From an uncultured Eggerthellaceae bacterium (lineage in GTDB: Bacteria; Actinomycetota; Coriobacteriia; Coriobacteriales; Eggerthellaceae), in assembly GCA_934670115.1 (NCBI GenBank), contig CAKUOV010000014.1:1-47770 (forward strand): a stretch of 47,770 nucleotides of DNA. Reading direction: 5' to 3'. The translations under genes and the position numbers were made by a program. This document shows positions 8,340 to 16,647 of the stretch, piece by piece. How positions within the stretch are numbered: position 1 is the stretch's first letter; every line of letters starts with the position of its first letter. The notes below the pieces were generated by a model. The model saw only the letters and a list, made by a program, of their open reading frames with translations, ran no database searches and was not told the DNA's origin.

Positions 8340-8460
8340 AAGGCATCTGTCGGCAAAAGTTCACCTTACGGCTCCGCATGGATAATGCTTCTTTGCGCTT
8401 GCGGCTCGCTCAGCTTATCCAAAGCGTCGCAGTTCGGCTTGACCCTTGCCGGCAGGTGCC
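8340..8460 (+). repeat. Nested hairpin repeat, copy 2 (module 2)
   Basis: The outer arm AGGCATCTGTCGGCAAAAG (8341-8359) pairs, with several mismatches or G-T pairs, with CCCTTGCCGGCAGGTGCC (8443-8460). The inner stem is GGATAA (8380-8385) with TTATCC (8415-8420), followed by AAAGCGTCGCAGTTCGGCT. It lies 19 nt after the 33-mer. Confidence 0.6.
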
Positions 8461-8640
8461 CTCTAGATGGCGAACGCCTTCGCCTTCTCCTTGCGTTTGA
8501 ACGTGAGAGGGCGTTTTTTTGCGCATTGTAGGGATTTGTCGGGATTTCTGCGCGTGTGCTTGGGGCCTGATGGTGACATGTTGAGCTTGGTCGCACGCTT
8601 TTGGGTCTTCCAGCGGCATGTTGTCGTTTTTTTCACTCGA

Positions 8641-8807
8641 ATGTGCAAAATATTCCTGTACGGGGTAGGTGGGAAGGGGTTTCGGCGCGCATGCTTTGCT
8701 ACCTGAAATTCGCGACCTGGGGTTTTCCTGGCTAATGGCAACACAGGCGATGCCTCGACGTCTCTTTTGCTTCTTCGAGGTACCCCGAACAGTCATATTT
8801 TGCGCAT
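8641..8807. repeat. Long-range hairpin repeat, copy B (module 3)
   Basis: Bases 8641-8670 and 8778-8807 are complementary at 24 of 30 positions, including the run GCAAAATAT. The stem sequence differs from copies A and C at many positions while remaining paired. The loop contains GCGACCTGGGGTTTT, close to GCGACCTGGGCTTTT of copy C. Confidence 0.6.
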
Positions 8808-8898
8808 TGGAGTCCGATTTCCGACAAGATGGCCCCTGGTTTGGTCGTTTTCGGAAGAAGCGTCGCGGTTCGGCTTAACCTTTGCTGGCAGGTGCCCC

Positions 8899-8932
8899 TT
8901 GTTGGCAAAAGGTGGGGGTAATTTGCCAACAA
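8899..8932 (-). repeat. 33-bp palindromic repeat, copy 3 (inverted)
   Basis: The inverted copy has arms TTGTTGGCAAA and TTTGCCAACAA. Relative to the consensus both arms change together (GACAAA to GGCAAA and TTTGTC to TTTGCC), which keeps the stem perfect. The loop has one extra G. Confidence 0.85.
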
Positions 8933-8969
8933 GCGACAAAACTGCCGCTTTTTTACCGTATGCGCGCCG

Positions 8970-8998
8970 TTGCAAGACATCTTGCGAAGTGGGATACT
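8970..8998 (+). promoter_or_regulatory. Putative promoter of the polysaccharide locus
   Basis: TTGCAA (8970-8975) and GATACT (8993-8998) are spaced by 17 nt, a reasonable sigma-70-type promoter about 50 nt before the rmlA start. It lies just outside the inverted 33-mer that closes the composite element. Confidence 0.45.
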
Positions 8999-9051
8999 GT
9001 ATCGTTAAGTTTTAAGCAGTTACCAACGGAAGCGAAAAGGGAGTTTTGCCG

Positions 9052-9954
9052 GTGAAGGGAATTATTTTGGCTGGTGGCAGCGGTACGCGTTTGTATCCGC
9101 TTACGATGGTAACGTCGAAGCAGCTCCTGCCAATCTACGACAAGCCCATGATTTACTACCCGTTGAGCGTGCTCATGCTTGCGGGTATTCGCGACATTCT
9201 TATCATCTCCACCCCGCACGATCTTCCGAACTTCAAGAAGCTGCTGGGGTCGGGCAGCCAGTTTGGCATCAAGCTCTCCTACGAAGAGCAACCTTCGCCC
9301 GATGGCCTCGCTCAGGCGTTTATTATCGGTGAAGACTTCATTGGCGAAGACTCTGTGGCGCTTACGTTGGGCGATAACATTTTCTACGGAGGCGGCTTCA
9401 CATCGCTGCTTAAAACCGCAGCTCAAACCGAAGTTGGCGCTACGGTGTTCGGTTACTATGTACCCGATCCCGAGCGTTTTGGCGTGGTGGAGTTCGACGA
9501 CAAGGGCAAAGCAATCTCGCTTGAAGAGAAGCCCGAAGACCCCAAGAGCAACTACGCCGTGACCGGTTTGTACTTCTACGATAACCGCGTGGTCCAGTGG
9601 GCAAAGGAAGTTGAACCTTCGGATCGCGGTGAACTGGAAATCACGTCGCTTAACCGCCGTTACCTGGAAGACGGATCTTTGAACGTAATGTTGCTGCATC
9701 GCGGCAGCGCATGGTTCGACACGGGAACCGTGAGAAGCCTGTACTCGGCAACGGAATATGTGCGCGTCATTGAAGAGCGGCAGGGCATCCAGATTGCCAA
9801 CTTGGAGGAAATCGCGTTCAATAACGGCTGGATTTCTGCAGAAATGCTGCGTAAAGCTGCGCAAAAATACGCGCATTCCGATTACGGTCTGTATCTGAAC
9901 AGCGTTCTTTCGGGCAGAATCAAGGGAAGCTCGGTATCCAGGAGCAACGAGTAG
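9052..9954 (+). CDS. rmlA: Glucose-1-phosphate thymidylyltransferase
   Basis: RmlA joins dTTP and glucose-1-phosphate to make dTDP-glucose, the first step to deoxysugars. The N-terminal nucleotide-binding signature GIILAGGSGTRLYPLT is intact, followed by KQLLPIYDKPMIYYPLS and the GDNIFYG and EKPEDPKSNYAVTGLYFYD motifs of the family. The length (300 residues) is normal. A TTG at 9046 is in frame, but GTG at 9052 is chosen because AAGGGAG (9037-9043) lies 8 nt upstream. It opens the polysaccharide operon and is 3 nt from rmlB. No rmlC or rmlD gene is present in the window, so the product is probably not used for rhamnose by this locus. Confidence 0.96.
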   Translation: MKGIILAGGSGTRLYPLTMVTSKQLLPIYDKPMIYYPLSVLMLAGIRDILIISTPHDLPNFKKLLGSGSQFGIKLSYEEQPSPDGLAQAFIIGEDFIGEDSVALTLGDNIFYGGGFTSLLKTAAQTEVGATVFGYYVPDPERFGVVEFDDKGKAISLEEKPEDPKSNYAVTGLYFYDNRVVQWAKEVEPSDRGELEITSLNRRYLEDGSLNVMLLHRGSAWFDTGTVRSLYSATEYVRVIEERQGIQIANLEEIAFNNGWISAEMLRKAAQKYAHSDYGLYLNSVLSGRIKGSSVSRSNE

Positions 9955-9957
9955 CAT

Positions 9958-10962
9958 ATGTTTAATCGAATCATCGTTACGGGCGGTGCGGGCTTTATCG
10001 GAAGCAATTTCGTCCATTGGGTGGTAAACAACCAGCCAGGCGTGCACGTGACTGTTTTGGATAAGTTGACGTACGCGGGCAATCGCGCGAACCTTGCAGG
10101 CATCCCCGAAAATCGCATGACATTTGTGCAAGGGGACATTTGCGACACGGCGCTGCTGAACCGCATTGTGCCTGATGCCGATGCTATTGTACATTTCGCT
10201 GCGGAAAGCCACAACGACAATTCCATTGCCGATCCTTCTCCGTTCGTGCGTACGAACGTGGAAGGAACGTACGCTCTTTTGGAGGCGTGCCGCACGTACG
10301 GAACGCGCTTCCACCACGTGTCAACCGATGAAGTTTATGGCGACCTGGCTCTGGACGACCCGGCGCGTTTCACCGAGGAGACCCCGTATCGCCCCTCGAG
10401 CCCCTACAGTTCCACGAAAGCTGCTAGCGATTTGCTGGTGCGCGCGTGGTATCGCACCTATGGCGTGCCGGCGACCATCAGCAATTGCTCCAACAATTAC
10501 GGCCCCTACCAGCACGTGGAAAAGTTTATCCCGCGCCAAATCACGAACATCATCTGCGGCATTCGCCCCAAGCTTTACGGCGACGGCCTGAACGTGCGCG
10601 ACTGGATTCATACGGAGGATCACTCGAGTGCAGTGTGGGCCATTCTGAATGGCGGTCGTCTGGGCGAAACATACCTTATTGGCGCCGATGGCGAGCGCAA
10701 CAACATTACGGTCATGCGCGACATTCTGCAAGGCATGGGCAAGGACGCAGACGACTTTGACTGGGTGCGCGATCGCCCTGGTCACGACCGTCGTTACGCC
10801 ATTGATAGCACGAAGCTGCACACCGAGTTGGGTTGGCGCCCGCAGCACACCGATTTCGCGCAAGGGCTGGCGCAGACTATCAAGTGGTATCAAGATAACG
10901 AAGCGTGGTGGCGTCCGGCAAAGGAAGCAACCGAAGCAAAATACCAGGCCCAGGGCCAGTAG
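9958..10962 (+). CDS. rmlB: dTDP-glucose 4,6-dehydratase
   Basis: RmlB turns dTDP-glucose into dTDP-4-keto-6-deoxyglucose using a bound NAD. The Rossmann motif GGAGFIGSNF is at 9-18, the catalytic triad TDE at 123-125, and the YSSTK motif puts Tyr150 and Lys154 in place. Length (334 residues) is normal. It follows rmlA closely (3 nt) and precedes an aminotransferase gene, so its keto-sugar product most likely goes to an amino sugar. Confidence 0.96.
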   Translation: MFNRIIVTGGAGFIGSNFVHWVVNNQPGVHVTVLDKLTYAGNRANLAGIPENRMTFVQGDICDTALLNRIVPDADAIVHFAAESHNDNSIADPSPFVRTNVEGTYALLEACRTYGTRFHHVSTDEVYGDLALDDPARFTEETPYRPSSPYSSTKAASDLLVRAWYRTYGVPATISNCSNNYGPYQHVEKFIPRQITNIICGIRPKLYGDGLNVRDWIHTEDHSSAVWAILNGGRLGETYLIGADGERNNITVMRDILQGMGKDADDFDWVRDRPGHDRRYAIDSTKLHTELGWRPQHTDFAQGLAQTIKWYQDNEAWWRPAKEATEAKYQAQGQ

Positions 10963-10980
10963 ACAGTAGGCGAAAGCACG

Positions 10981-12159
10981 ATGGAGCAGAAAAACATACC
11001 AGTCACGCGCTCTTCCATGCCTCCGTTCGAGGAATACTGCGAAGAGATTCGGTCTTTGTGGGACTCGCATTGGCTGTCGAACTGCGGTGAGAAGCACGAG
11101 CAGCTTAAAGGGCAGCTTGCGGCGTATCTGGAAGTGCCCCATGCCGATCTTTTCGTGAATGGCCACAACGCTCTGGAATGCACGCTGGAGGCGCTTGAGC
11201 TGGGAAAAGATGGCCGCAATGAGGTTATTACCACGCCGTTTACGTTCTTGAGCACTACGAATGCGATTGTTCGCAAGGGGCTTACGCCAGTTTTCTGCGA
11301 TATCAAGCCTGATGACTTCACGCTGGATCCCGCGAAAATCGAAGCTCTTATCACGCCGCGAACATGCGCTATCGTGCCCGTTCACGTGTATGGCAACGTG
11401 TGCGACGTTGAAGCAATAGCGGCGGTTGCCGAAGAGCACAACCTGCGTGTTGTCTACGATGCCGCCCACGCGTTCGGTGTGCGCATTAACGGGGTAAATG
11501 TGGCGAATTTCGGCGATGCCTCTATGTTTAGCATGCATGCGACGAAGGTCTTCAACACCATTGAAGGCGGGTTGGTCACGCATGCCAGCGATCAGCTGTC
11601 AACGCGTTTGGGGCAGTGGCGCAATTACGGGCTTACCGGCCAGGAATCTGCGGCGTATATCGGCGGAAATCTTAAGATGAACGAGTTCGCCGCCGCTATG
11701 GGCTTGTGTAATTTGCGCCATCTATCAGGAGAAATAGAAAAGCGTAAAGTTGCGAGCGAGCGATATTGGGATACGCTTGATCGGGTTCCCGGAATTCAGG
11801 TGTGCCGTCCGAAGAAGAGCGTGACCTCTAATTACGCGTATCTTCCCGTGCTTTTCGATCCCAGCGAATTCGGTGCAACGCGCGATGACGTTTTCGCGCA
11901 TCTTAAGGAAAACGGCGTGTTCGCGCGCAAGTATTTCTACCCCATTATCGGCGATTTTGAGTCGTATCGGGGCAGGTACGATTCCTCGCTTACGCCGGTG
12001 GCAAAATATGTGGGCAGCAACATCCTTACGCTGCCGCTCTATGCGGATTTGACGCGGGAAGACGTGGACCGGATTTGCGCGCTGGTGCTGGATGTGCGCG
12101 ACGGCGGGCTTTCCGACACGCGCGAAGGTAGGCTTTCTGGTAAGCGCGACAACGCATAA
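10981..12159 (+). CDS. DegT/DnrJ/EryC1-family sugar aminotransferase
   Basis: This PLP enzyme of 392 residues should transfer an amino group to a nucleotide keto-sugar. The PLP lysine is Lys189 in HATKVFNT, and Asp160 in YDAAHAFG holds the pyridine nitrogen. Immediately after rmlA and rmlB, its natural substrate would be dTDP-4-keto-6-deoxyglucose, giving dTDP-4-amino-4,6-dideoxyglucose, as in VioA-type enzymes. No 3,4-ketoisomerase gene is visible, which disfavours a 3-amino product. Substrate and stereochemistry are inference. The C-terminus is slightly Arg/Gly-rich and beyond the fold. Confidence 0.87.
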   Translation: MEQKNIPVTRSSMPPFEEYCEEIRSLWDSHWLSNCGEKHEQLKGQLAAYLEVPHADLFVNGHNALECTLEALELGKDGRNEVITTPFTFLSTTNAIVRKGLTPVFCDIKPDDFTLDPAKIEALITPRTCAIVPVHVYGNVCDVEAIAAVAEEHNLRVVYDAAHAFGVRINGVNVANFGDASMFSMHATKVFNTIEGGLVTHASDQLSTRLGQWRNYGLTGQESAAYIGGNLKMNEFAAAMGLCNLRHLSGEIEKRKVASERYWDTLDRVPGIQVCRPKKSVTSNYAYLPVLFDPSEFGATRDDVFAHLKENGVFARKYFYPIIGDFESYRGRYDSSLTPVAKYVGSNILTLPLYADLTREDVDRICALVLDVRDGGLSDTREGRLSGKRDNA

Positions 12160-12234
12160 TCGAGCGGCGTTGTTCGCAGGTCGCGGTGGCTGCGACACGG
12201 GTATTTGCACTCCAAGAACAAGGAAGAGAGTAGA

Positions 12235-13035
12235 TTGAGCACCTATCAAAAGGACCTGACGAGCGAGCAGATACGGCTCATTGGGCGCAAGTTGGCCGCT
12301 GACAGGCTTGAGTCGGTCGATGCCATTCAGCAGCCTTGCAATCCGGCGCGCAATGGGTACGTGCGTTTCGTGAAGCGTTTCCTGGACATTGTGTTTTCCC
12401 TGGTCATTCTTGTTGTAACGTTGCCTATTAATCTGATAATCGGCATTGTGACGTTCTTTGACGTGGGTCGTCCGCTATTCTTCAAACAAGAACGCATTGG
12501 GCGCGATGGCAAGCCGTTCACCATCGTGAAGTTCCGCAACATGAGAAACGACGTGGACGAAAAAGGAGAGCCGCTGCCCGTCGAAGTGCGCGTCACAAAG
12601 TGGGGAAAATTCGTCCGCAAGACTTCTTTGGATGAGCTGTTGAATTTCTGGAGCATCCTGAAAGGCGACATGAGCTTGATTGGTCCGCGACCGCTTCCCG
12701 GTGTGTATCTGGAGCGCTACAGCAAGCGGCATCGGGACCGGTTGGCGGTGCGTCCCGGTCTTGAGTGCCCGCCGCGCCAGCTGGGGGAAGCCGTATGGAC
12801 TTGGAATGACCAGCTTGAGAACGATATATGGTATGTTGAACACGTATCGTTTTCAACGGATTGCAAGATGTTTGTCAACCTGGCGCGCTTTGCTCTTGAC
12901 CGAAAGAGCGCAGCCGCTCGTGCGGTGGCGCGCCGCGGAAGTTTCATGGGCTACGATTGGAATGGCACGGCTATCAACGATGCCCAAATTCCGCAGGAGT
13001 ACCTTGATTGGGTGCGCGGCCTGCCGGAAGAGTAG
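12235..13035 (+). CDS. Initiating sugar-phosphate transferase (bacterial sugar transferase)
   Basis: The protein transfers a sugar-1-phosphate to undecaprenyl phosphate to start repeat-unit assembly. One membrane or re-entrant segment (FVKRFLDIVFSLVILVVTLP) is followed by the family catalytic core: RPLFFKQERIGRDGKPF, IVKFRNMR, and SLDELLNFWSILKGDMSLIGPRPL. Overall size suggests a small monotopic enzyme of the WcaJ-core/PglC kind with a ~40-residue N-terminal extension. The TTG at 12235 is favoured over TTG 12205 because AAGGAAGAGAG lies just upstream. The sugar it uses is not evident; an amino-dideoxy sugar from the preceding genes is possible. Confidence 0.9.
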   Translation: MSTYQKDLTSEQIRLIGRKLAADRLESVDAIQQPCNPARNGYVRFVKRFLDIVFSLVILVVTLPINLIIGIVTFFDVGRPLFFKQERIGRDGKPFTIVKFRNMRNDVDEKGEPLPVEVRVTKWGKFVRKTSLDELLNFWSILKGDMSLIGPRPLPGVYLERYSKRHRDRLAVRPGLECPPRQLGEAVWTWNDQLENDIWYVEHVSFSTDCKMFVNLARFALDRKSAAARAVARRGSFMGYDWNGTAINDAQIPQEYLDWVRGLPEE

Positions 13036-13036
13036 C

Positions 13037-13072
13037 GCGAAGGCGCGAGCGAAGGCGTAAGCGAAGGTGCGT
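13037..13072 (+). repeat. Short 12-bp tandem repeat (3 units)
   Basis: Three imperfect 12-bp units beginning GCGAAGG follow the stop codon of the sugar transferase gene directly. They lie in the 148-nt gap before the first ATP-grasp gene; nothing else is recognisable there. Confidence 0.55.
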
Positions 13073-13183
13073 GTGGGGCGCAGATAGAGCGCGAATGACA
13101 ACGCGCGCGGGCAATGCGTTTCGGGTGCGAAGCCGAGCAGTTGCTGAACAGGACATGAAGAGATTACGTGATGGGGTGGAAGA

Positions 13184-14473
13184 ATGTCGCATAAGCTGCT
13201 TGTTTTGGGGGGAAAGCCAATTGGCTCGTGCGAACTGGTGAAATACGCGAAGGATCAGGGCGATTACGTGGTGGTTGCCGATTACCTTGCGCCCGAGGCA
13301 TCGCCTGCGAAACGTCTTGCCGATGAATCATGGGATGCAAGCACGGCGGACGTAGATGATTTGTGCCAACGTTGCCGTGAGCAAGGAATCGATAGCGTGC
13401 TTTCGGGTGTGCACGAGTTCAATTTGGATAAAATGGCGCGTGTTGCTCAAAAAATGGGATACCCGTGTTATTGCACTCCAGAGCAGTTCGATGCGTTGCG
13501 TGATAAAGGTCAATTCAAGGCGCTTTGCCAGACTCATGGCATTCCCGCGGCACGCCGTTATTCCTACGAGGAAGCGCAGCGTCTTCCCGAAAATGCTTAT
13601 CCGCTGGCGGTAAAGCCGCTTGATGGAAGCGGGAGCAGGGGTTTTTCGAAAGTTGCGAACCCAGGCGACTTGGATGCGGCCGTTGCGCAGGCGCGTTCCT
13701 TTTCGTTTGCGGGTGAAGTGATCATCGAGGACTTTATCGAGGGCGATGCGGTGATCATCCACTACACGGCCCATCAAGGCTCTATCGTGTATTCGGGCAT
13801 TGCCGATAAATGCTCGCAGAAGATGGGCGACGCGGGCGCGCCGATTATGGCGCTTCAGATTGCTCCTTCGCGCGATGAACAGAAGTACCTGGACGAGTTG
13901 AACGATAAGGCCATTACTCTGTTCAAAGATATGGGTATTACCGAAGGTCCGTTGTGGATTGAGGCGTTCAACCGCAATGGCTCGTTCCTGTTCAACGAAA
14001 TGGGCTTCCGATTTGGCGGCTCGCTTACGTATTACCTGGTCAAAGAGATGTACGGTATTGATCAGTTGGCTGCACTCTATGCGTGCGCTATGGGCGGCAA
14101 TGCGGGTGAGCTTATTGCGCAGCCCGCAGCGGGTGCGTATGCCATTTGGCCGCTCCATTTGAAGCCGGGCGTTATCGCTCGCGTTTGCGGCGTGGAAGAC
14201 GTTTTGCAAATAGATGGCGTTGTTGCTTGCGTTCAGGTTCATGGCGAAGGCGACACCATTGAACAATGGGGGTCTGCCCAGCAAGTGTTTGCGTACGTGC
14301 ACGTGAAAGCGGACGATGCGCGCGGTCTTCTTACCCGAATGCACCAGGTGAAAGAGACGTTGTCAGTGCTTGACGAAGCTGGCAACCAGATGCTTTTTTC
14401 GCTCTTTGACCCCAACAATCAGGAAAAATACCCGTCGTTTTTGCGCGAAGCGCTCTCGGAGGTCGAATCGTGA
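13184..14473 (+). CDS. ATP-grasp ligase (carboxylate-amine type), first of three
   Basis: The 429-residue protein has the three-part ATP-grasp layout: an N-terminal Rossmann-like domain (KLLVLGGKPIGSCELVKYA), a central ATP-binding part with the flexible loop KPLDGSGSRGFSKV and the adenine region VIIEDFIEGD, and a metal-binding C-terminal part (LWIEAFNRNG, FNEMGFRFGGS). Such enzymes activate a carboxylate as an acyl phosphate and couple it to an amine or similar nucleophile. The 1-nt stop/start overlap with the next gene suggests translational coupling to the dehydrogenase. The substrate is unknown; within a polysaccharide locus an amino acid-sugar amide is an attractive inference. Confidence 0.85.
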   Translation: MSHKLLVLGGKPIGSCELVKYAKDQGDYVVVADYLAPEASPAKRLADESWDASTADVDDLCQRCREQGIDSVLSGVHEFNLDKMARVAQKMGYPCYCTPEQFDALRDKGQFKALCQTHGIPAARRYSYEEAQRLPENAYPLAVKPLDGSGSRGFSKVANPGDLDAAVAQARSFSFAGEVIIEDFIEGDAVIIHYTAHQGSIVYSGIADKCSQKMGDAGAPIMALQIAPSRDEQKYLDELNDKAITLFKDMGITEGPLWIEAFNRNGSFLFNEMGFRFGGSLTYYLVKEMYGIDQLAALYACAMGGNAGELIAQPAAGAYAIWPLHLKPGVIARVCGVEDVLQIDGVVACVQVHGEGDTIEQWGSAQQVFAYVHVKADDARGLLTRMHQVKETLSVLDEAGNQMLFSLFDPNNQEKYPSFLREALSEVES

Positions 14474-15513
14474 TGCAATTCGTGAGCGATAAAAACATCA
14501 TCGATGCGTGGGATGGCGATATCCCCAAGCTTTTGGATATCCTGGAAAACGGCTTTCTGCAATGGCGTGCGGGCGAAATCCTGCAGCCGGAAAAAAGCTC
14601 GCAGATACTGAATGCCGCGGACCAAACGCGCGTCAACTGCATGCCGGCAACACTTCTGTCGAATGCGGTGTCGGGCGTGAAGCTCGTGTCGGTTTTCCCA
14701 AGAAACGCCCAAGTGGGAAAGAAAAACGTCTCGGGAGCGGTGCTGCTTTTAGATGCGACCGATGGATCCCCACGTGCGGTTATGGGGGCCGCGCTTGTCA
14801 CGGCGCTCAGAACGGCGCTGGTATCCGGCGTTGCTGCACGGCGTCTTGCCGTTCCGAGCCCGAAGAAGCTTGCGCTGCTTGGCTCGGGCGAGCAGGCGAA
14901 ATACCATGCCGTGGTGCTCTGCGCTCTGTTTCCGCACCTTCAGGAAGTGGCCGTTGCTTCGCGCAGCTCGGCGCATGCCGAAAAACTTGCAAACGAGCTA
15001 GCGCGCGCAGTGTCCGTTCCTTCTGTCCATGCCGCGGCAAACTGTGCCGAAGCGGCTACGGATGCGGATTTGATTGTGACTGCCATCAGCGCGCAAGAGC
15101 CCGTTTTGAAGGCGGATTGGATAAAGCCGGGCGCTACGTATTTCCATGTGGGTGGCTACGAAGACGAGTACGCCGTGGTTCAGAAGGCGGATAAGATCGT
15201 ATGCGATTCCTGGCCGGCGTTGAAGCACCGGGGCAGCCCCACGCTTGCGCGTATGTACCAGGACGGCCTTCTGACGGATAGCAACATTTATGCGGAGCTG
15301 GCCGACTTATTTGCCGATTCGCTGCTTGGGCGCACGTCCAATGATGAATTTATCTATTTCAACGCCATTGGACTGGGTTTTACCGATATGCTTATTGCCA
15401 GTGAGCTTTTGCGGCAGTGCGAGGAAAAACAGCAGGTCACTTCGCTGGAAATGGGAGAAGACGACATATTGGCATGCGCTGGCCTGCTTGAGAGGTTTGC
15501 CGGTGCGCAATAA
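14473..15513 (+). CDS. Ornithine cyclodeaminase / mu-crystallin family dehydrogenase
   Basis: The 346-residue protein has the family architecture: an N-terminal substrate domain with GVKLVSVFPRN and a Rossmann domain with LLGSGEQAKYHAVVL, and a conserved FHVGGYEDE stretch. Family members include ornithine cyclodeaminase, alanine dehydrogenase, ketimine reductase and SbnB, which makes diaminopropionate for siderophores. Its place between ATP-grasp genes suggests it makes the amino acid that is then attached to the polysaccharide, but which one cannot be read from the sequence. GTG at 14470 is also possible; the ATG at 14473 overlaps the upstream stop by 1 nt. Confidence 0.85.
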   Translation: MQFVSDKNIIDAWDGDIPKLLDILENGFLQWRAGEILQPEKSSQILNAADQTRVNCMPATLLSNAVSGVKLVSVFPRNAQVGKKNVSGAVLLLDATDGSPRAVMGAALVTALRTALVSGVAARRLAVPSPKKLALLGSGEQAKYHAVVLCALFPHLQEVAVASRSSAHAEKLANELARAVSVPSVHAAANCAEAATDADLIVTAISAQEPVLKADWIKPGATYFHVGGYEDEYAVVQKADKIVCDSWPALKHRGSPTLARMYQDGLLTDSNIYAELADLFADSLLGRTSNDEFIYFNAIGLGFTDMLIASELLRQCEEKQQVTSLEMGEDDILACAGLLERFAGAQ

Positions 15514-15543
15514 GGCTTCGCGATAACGCGGCGCGATTGCCGC

Positions 15544-16647
15544 ATGGTACGAGTACGATTTTGTTTGTTCGATTGGTTTTGCTTCATGGGAAAGAAATTG
15601 ATAAAGCGTGCGGTGTTGGGCCTTCCGAAGCCGATTATCGGAAGGGTCATGGTGGCGCATTATCTTAAACGGCATCCTCATCAGATCGATGAGTGCCTTG
15701 CGCATTTTCTTTCTGCGGACGAACAGCGTAACAAGGCATACGTTAACACGGTGAAAGCGGCGGTGCGTGCCGCCATGAACCAGTATTTGATTGCGCCTGA
15801 AGAATACTTCCTCTACGATTTTCCACACCTGTCCGACCAGGAGAAACGTTCTTTTGTGGGTGACTTGGAGCGAACGATTCTCTGTTCGCGCCTCTATAAC
15901 GTCACAGCTTCTGGTTACGTGTTCATGGACAAGATGAAAACCTACGATGCGTTCGCGCCCTTCTTCAAGCGAGACGTGTGCCTGGTTTCCGGCGAGGCAG
16001 ATTATCGGAAGTTCCTCGATTTTTCCCAGACGCACGAAACGTTTATGGTGAAGCCCACGGCGGCATCGCGTGGAAACGGGATTGCGCTAGTCAGCAGAGA
16101 TGCGGACGTGGATGCTCGCGAGCAATTCCAGGAGATTCTGCGCAAAGGTGCGTGCGTTCTTGAAGAGCGCATCGAGCAAGGTCCGGAGCTAGCGGCGCTT
16201 CATCCGCAAAGTGTGAACACGGTGCGCTATGCCACGTATTACGAGAACGGTACTATCACGACGCTCGCGTGCTTCCTTAAAATCGGGCGCGGCGCATCGG
16301 TGGTGGATAACGGCGGCGCCGGCGGGCTACTTGCCGCAGTGGACAGCGAAACGGGAGTTATCCTTACGGCGGGTCGAACGGAATGGGGAGAAGAGTACCC
16401 TGTTCATCCTGATACGGGAATTGCGTTTGTTGGCTACCAGTTGCCAGAATGGGAAGCGGCGAAAGAAATGGTATTTGAGCTGGTGAAAGTTCTTCCCGAT
16501 CAGAAATACGTCGGTTGGGATTTAGCGTATTCCACGCGAGGATGGGTGCTGGTCGAAGGCAACAGCGGCGGTCAGTTTGTGGGGCCCCAAATCTCTTTGA
16601 AGAAAGGCGTTCGCCCCCTGATAGATAAAACGTTCGGGAGCTTATGA
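15544..16647 (+). CDS. Sugar-transfer-associated ATP-grasp protein
   Basis: The C-terminal two thirds matches the ATP-grasp family found in polysaccharide clusters (sugar-transfer-associated ATP-grasp): KPTAASRGNGI loop, HPQSVNTVRYATY, IGRGASVVDNGGAGGL, and the metal-binding end GWDLAYSTRGWVLVEGNSGGQF. The N-terminal ~110 residues are helical and specific to the group. The N-terminus is uncertain: ATG 15544 and ATG 15586 (MGKKLIKRAV) both lack a strong ribosome-binding site, and the first residues from 15544 are oddly Cys/Phe-rich, so 15586 may be right. Its stop overlaps the start of the glycosyltransferase gene (ATGA). The substrate is unknown. Confidence 0.84.
   Translation: MVRVRFCLFDWFCFMGKKLIKRAVLGLPKPIIGRVMVAHYLKRHPHQIDECLAHFLSADEQRNKAYVNTVKAAVRAAMNQYLIAPEEYFLYDFPHLSDQEKRSFVGDLERTILCSRLYNVTASGYVFMDKMKTYDAFAPFFKRDVCLVSGEADYRKFLDFSQTHETFMVKPTAASRGNGIALVSRDADVDAREQFQEILRKGACVLEERIEQGPELAALHPQSVNTVRYATYYENGTITTLACFLKIGRGASVVDNGGAGGLLAAVDSETGVILTAGRTEWGEEYPVHPDTGIAFVGYQLPEWEAAKEMVFELVKVLPDQKYVGWDLAYSTRGWVLVEGNSGGQFVGPQISLKKGVRPLIDKTFGSL

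Larger units (their letters stand above)
8288..8932. repeat. Composite structured intergenic element, copy B (~645 bp)
   Basis: The region between sdaA and rmlA contains, in order, a forward 33-mer (8288-8320), a nested hairpin (8340-8460), a spacer, a long-range hairpin (8641-8807), a GCGTCGCGGTTCGGCT word plus TTGCTGGCAGGTGCCCC arm (8866-8897) and an inverted 33-mer (8899-8932). The copy at 23073-23713 has the same order, nearly the same length and clear sequence similarity (for example GACAAGATGGCCCCT near 8829 and 23606). No ORF of coding quality is present, no transposase, and no target-site duplication is evident. Confidence 0.8.

Noticed and set aside
8288..8932. Insertion sequence or transposon
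   Set aside because: The inverted 33-mers could be terminal repeats, but there is no transposase and no target duplication is visible; a non-autonomous element stays possible and is kept under findings.
8467..9015. Several 60-130 residue frames inside the composite element
   Set aside because: Frames are not conserved between copies B and C although the stems are; the region is better explained as non-coding.
8953..10317. 454-residue open frame antisense to rmlA and rmlB
   Set aside because: No motif, no ribosome-binding site; explained by codon structure of the real genes on the plus strand.
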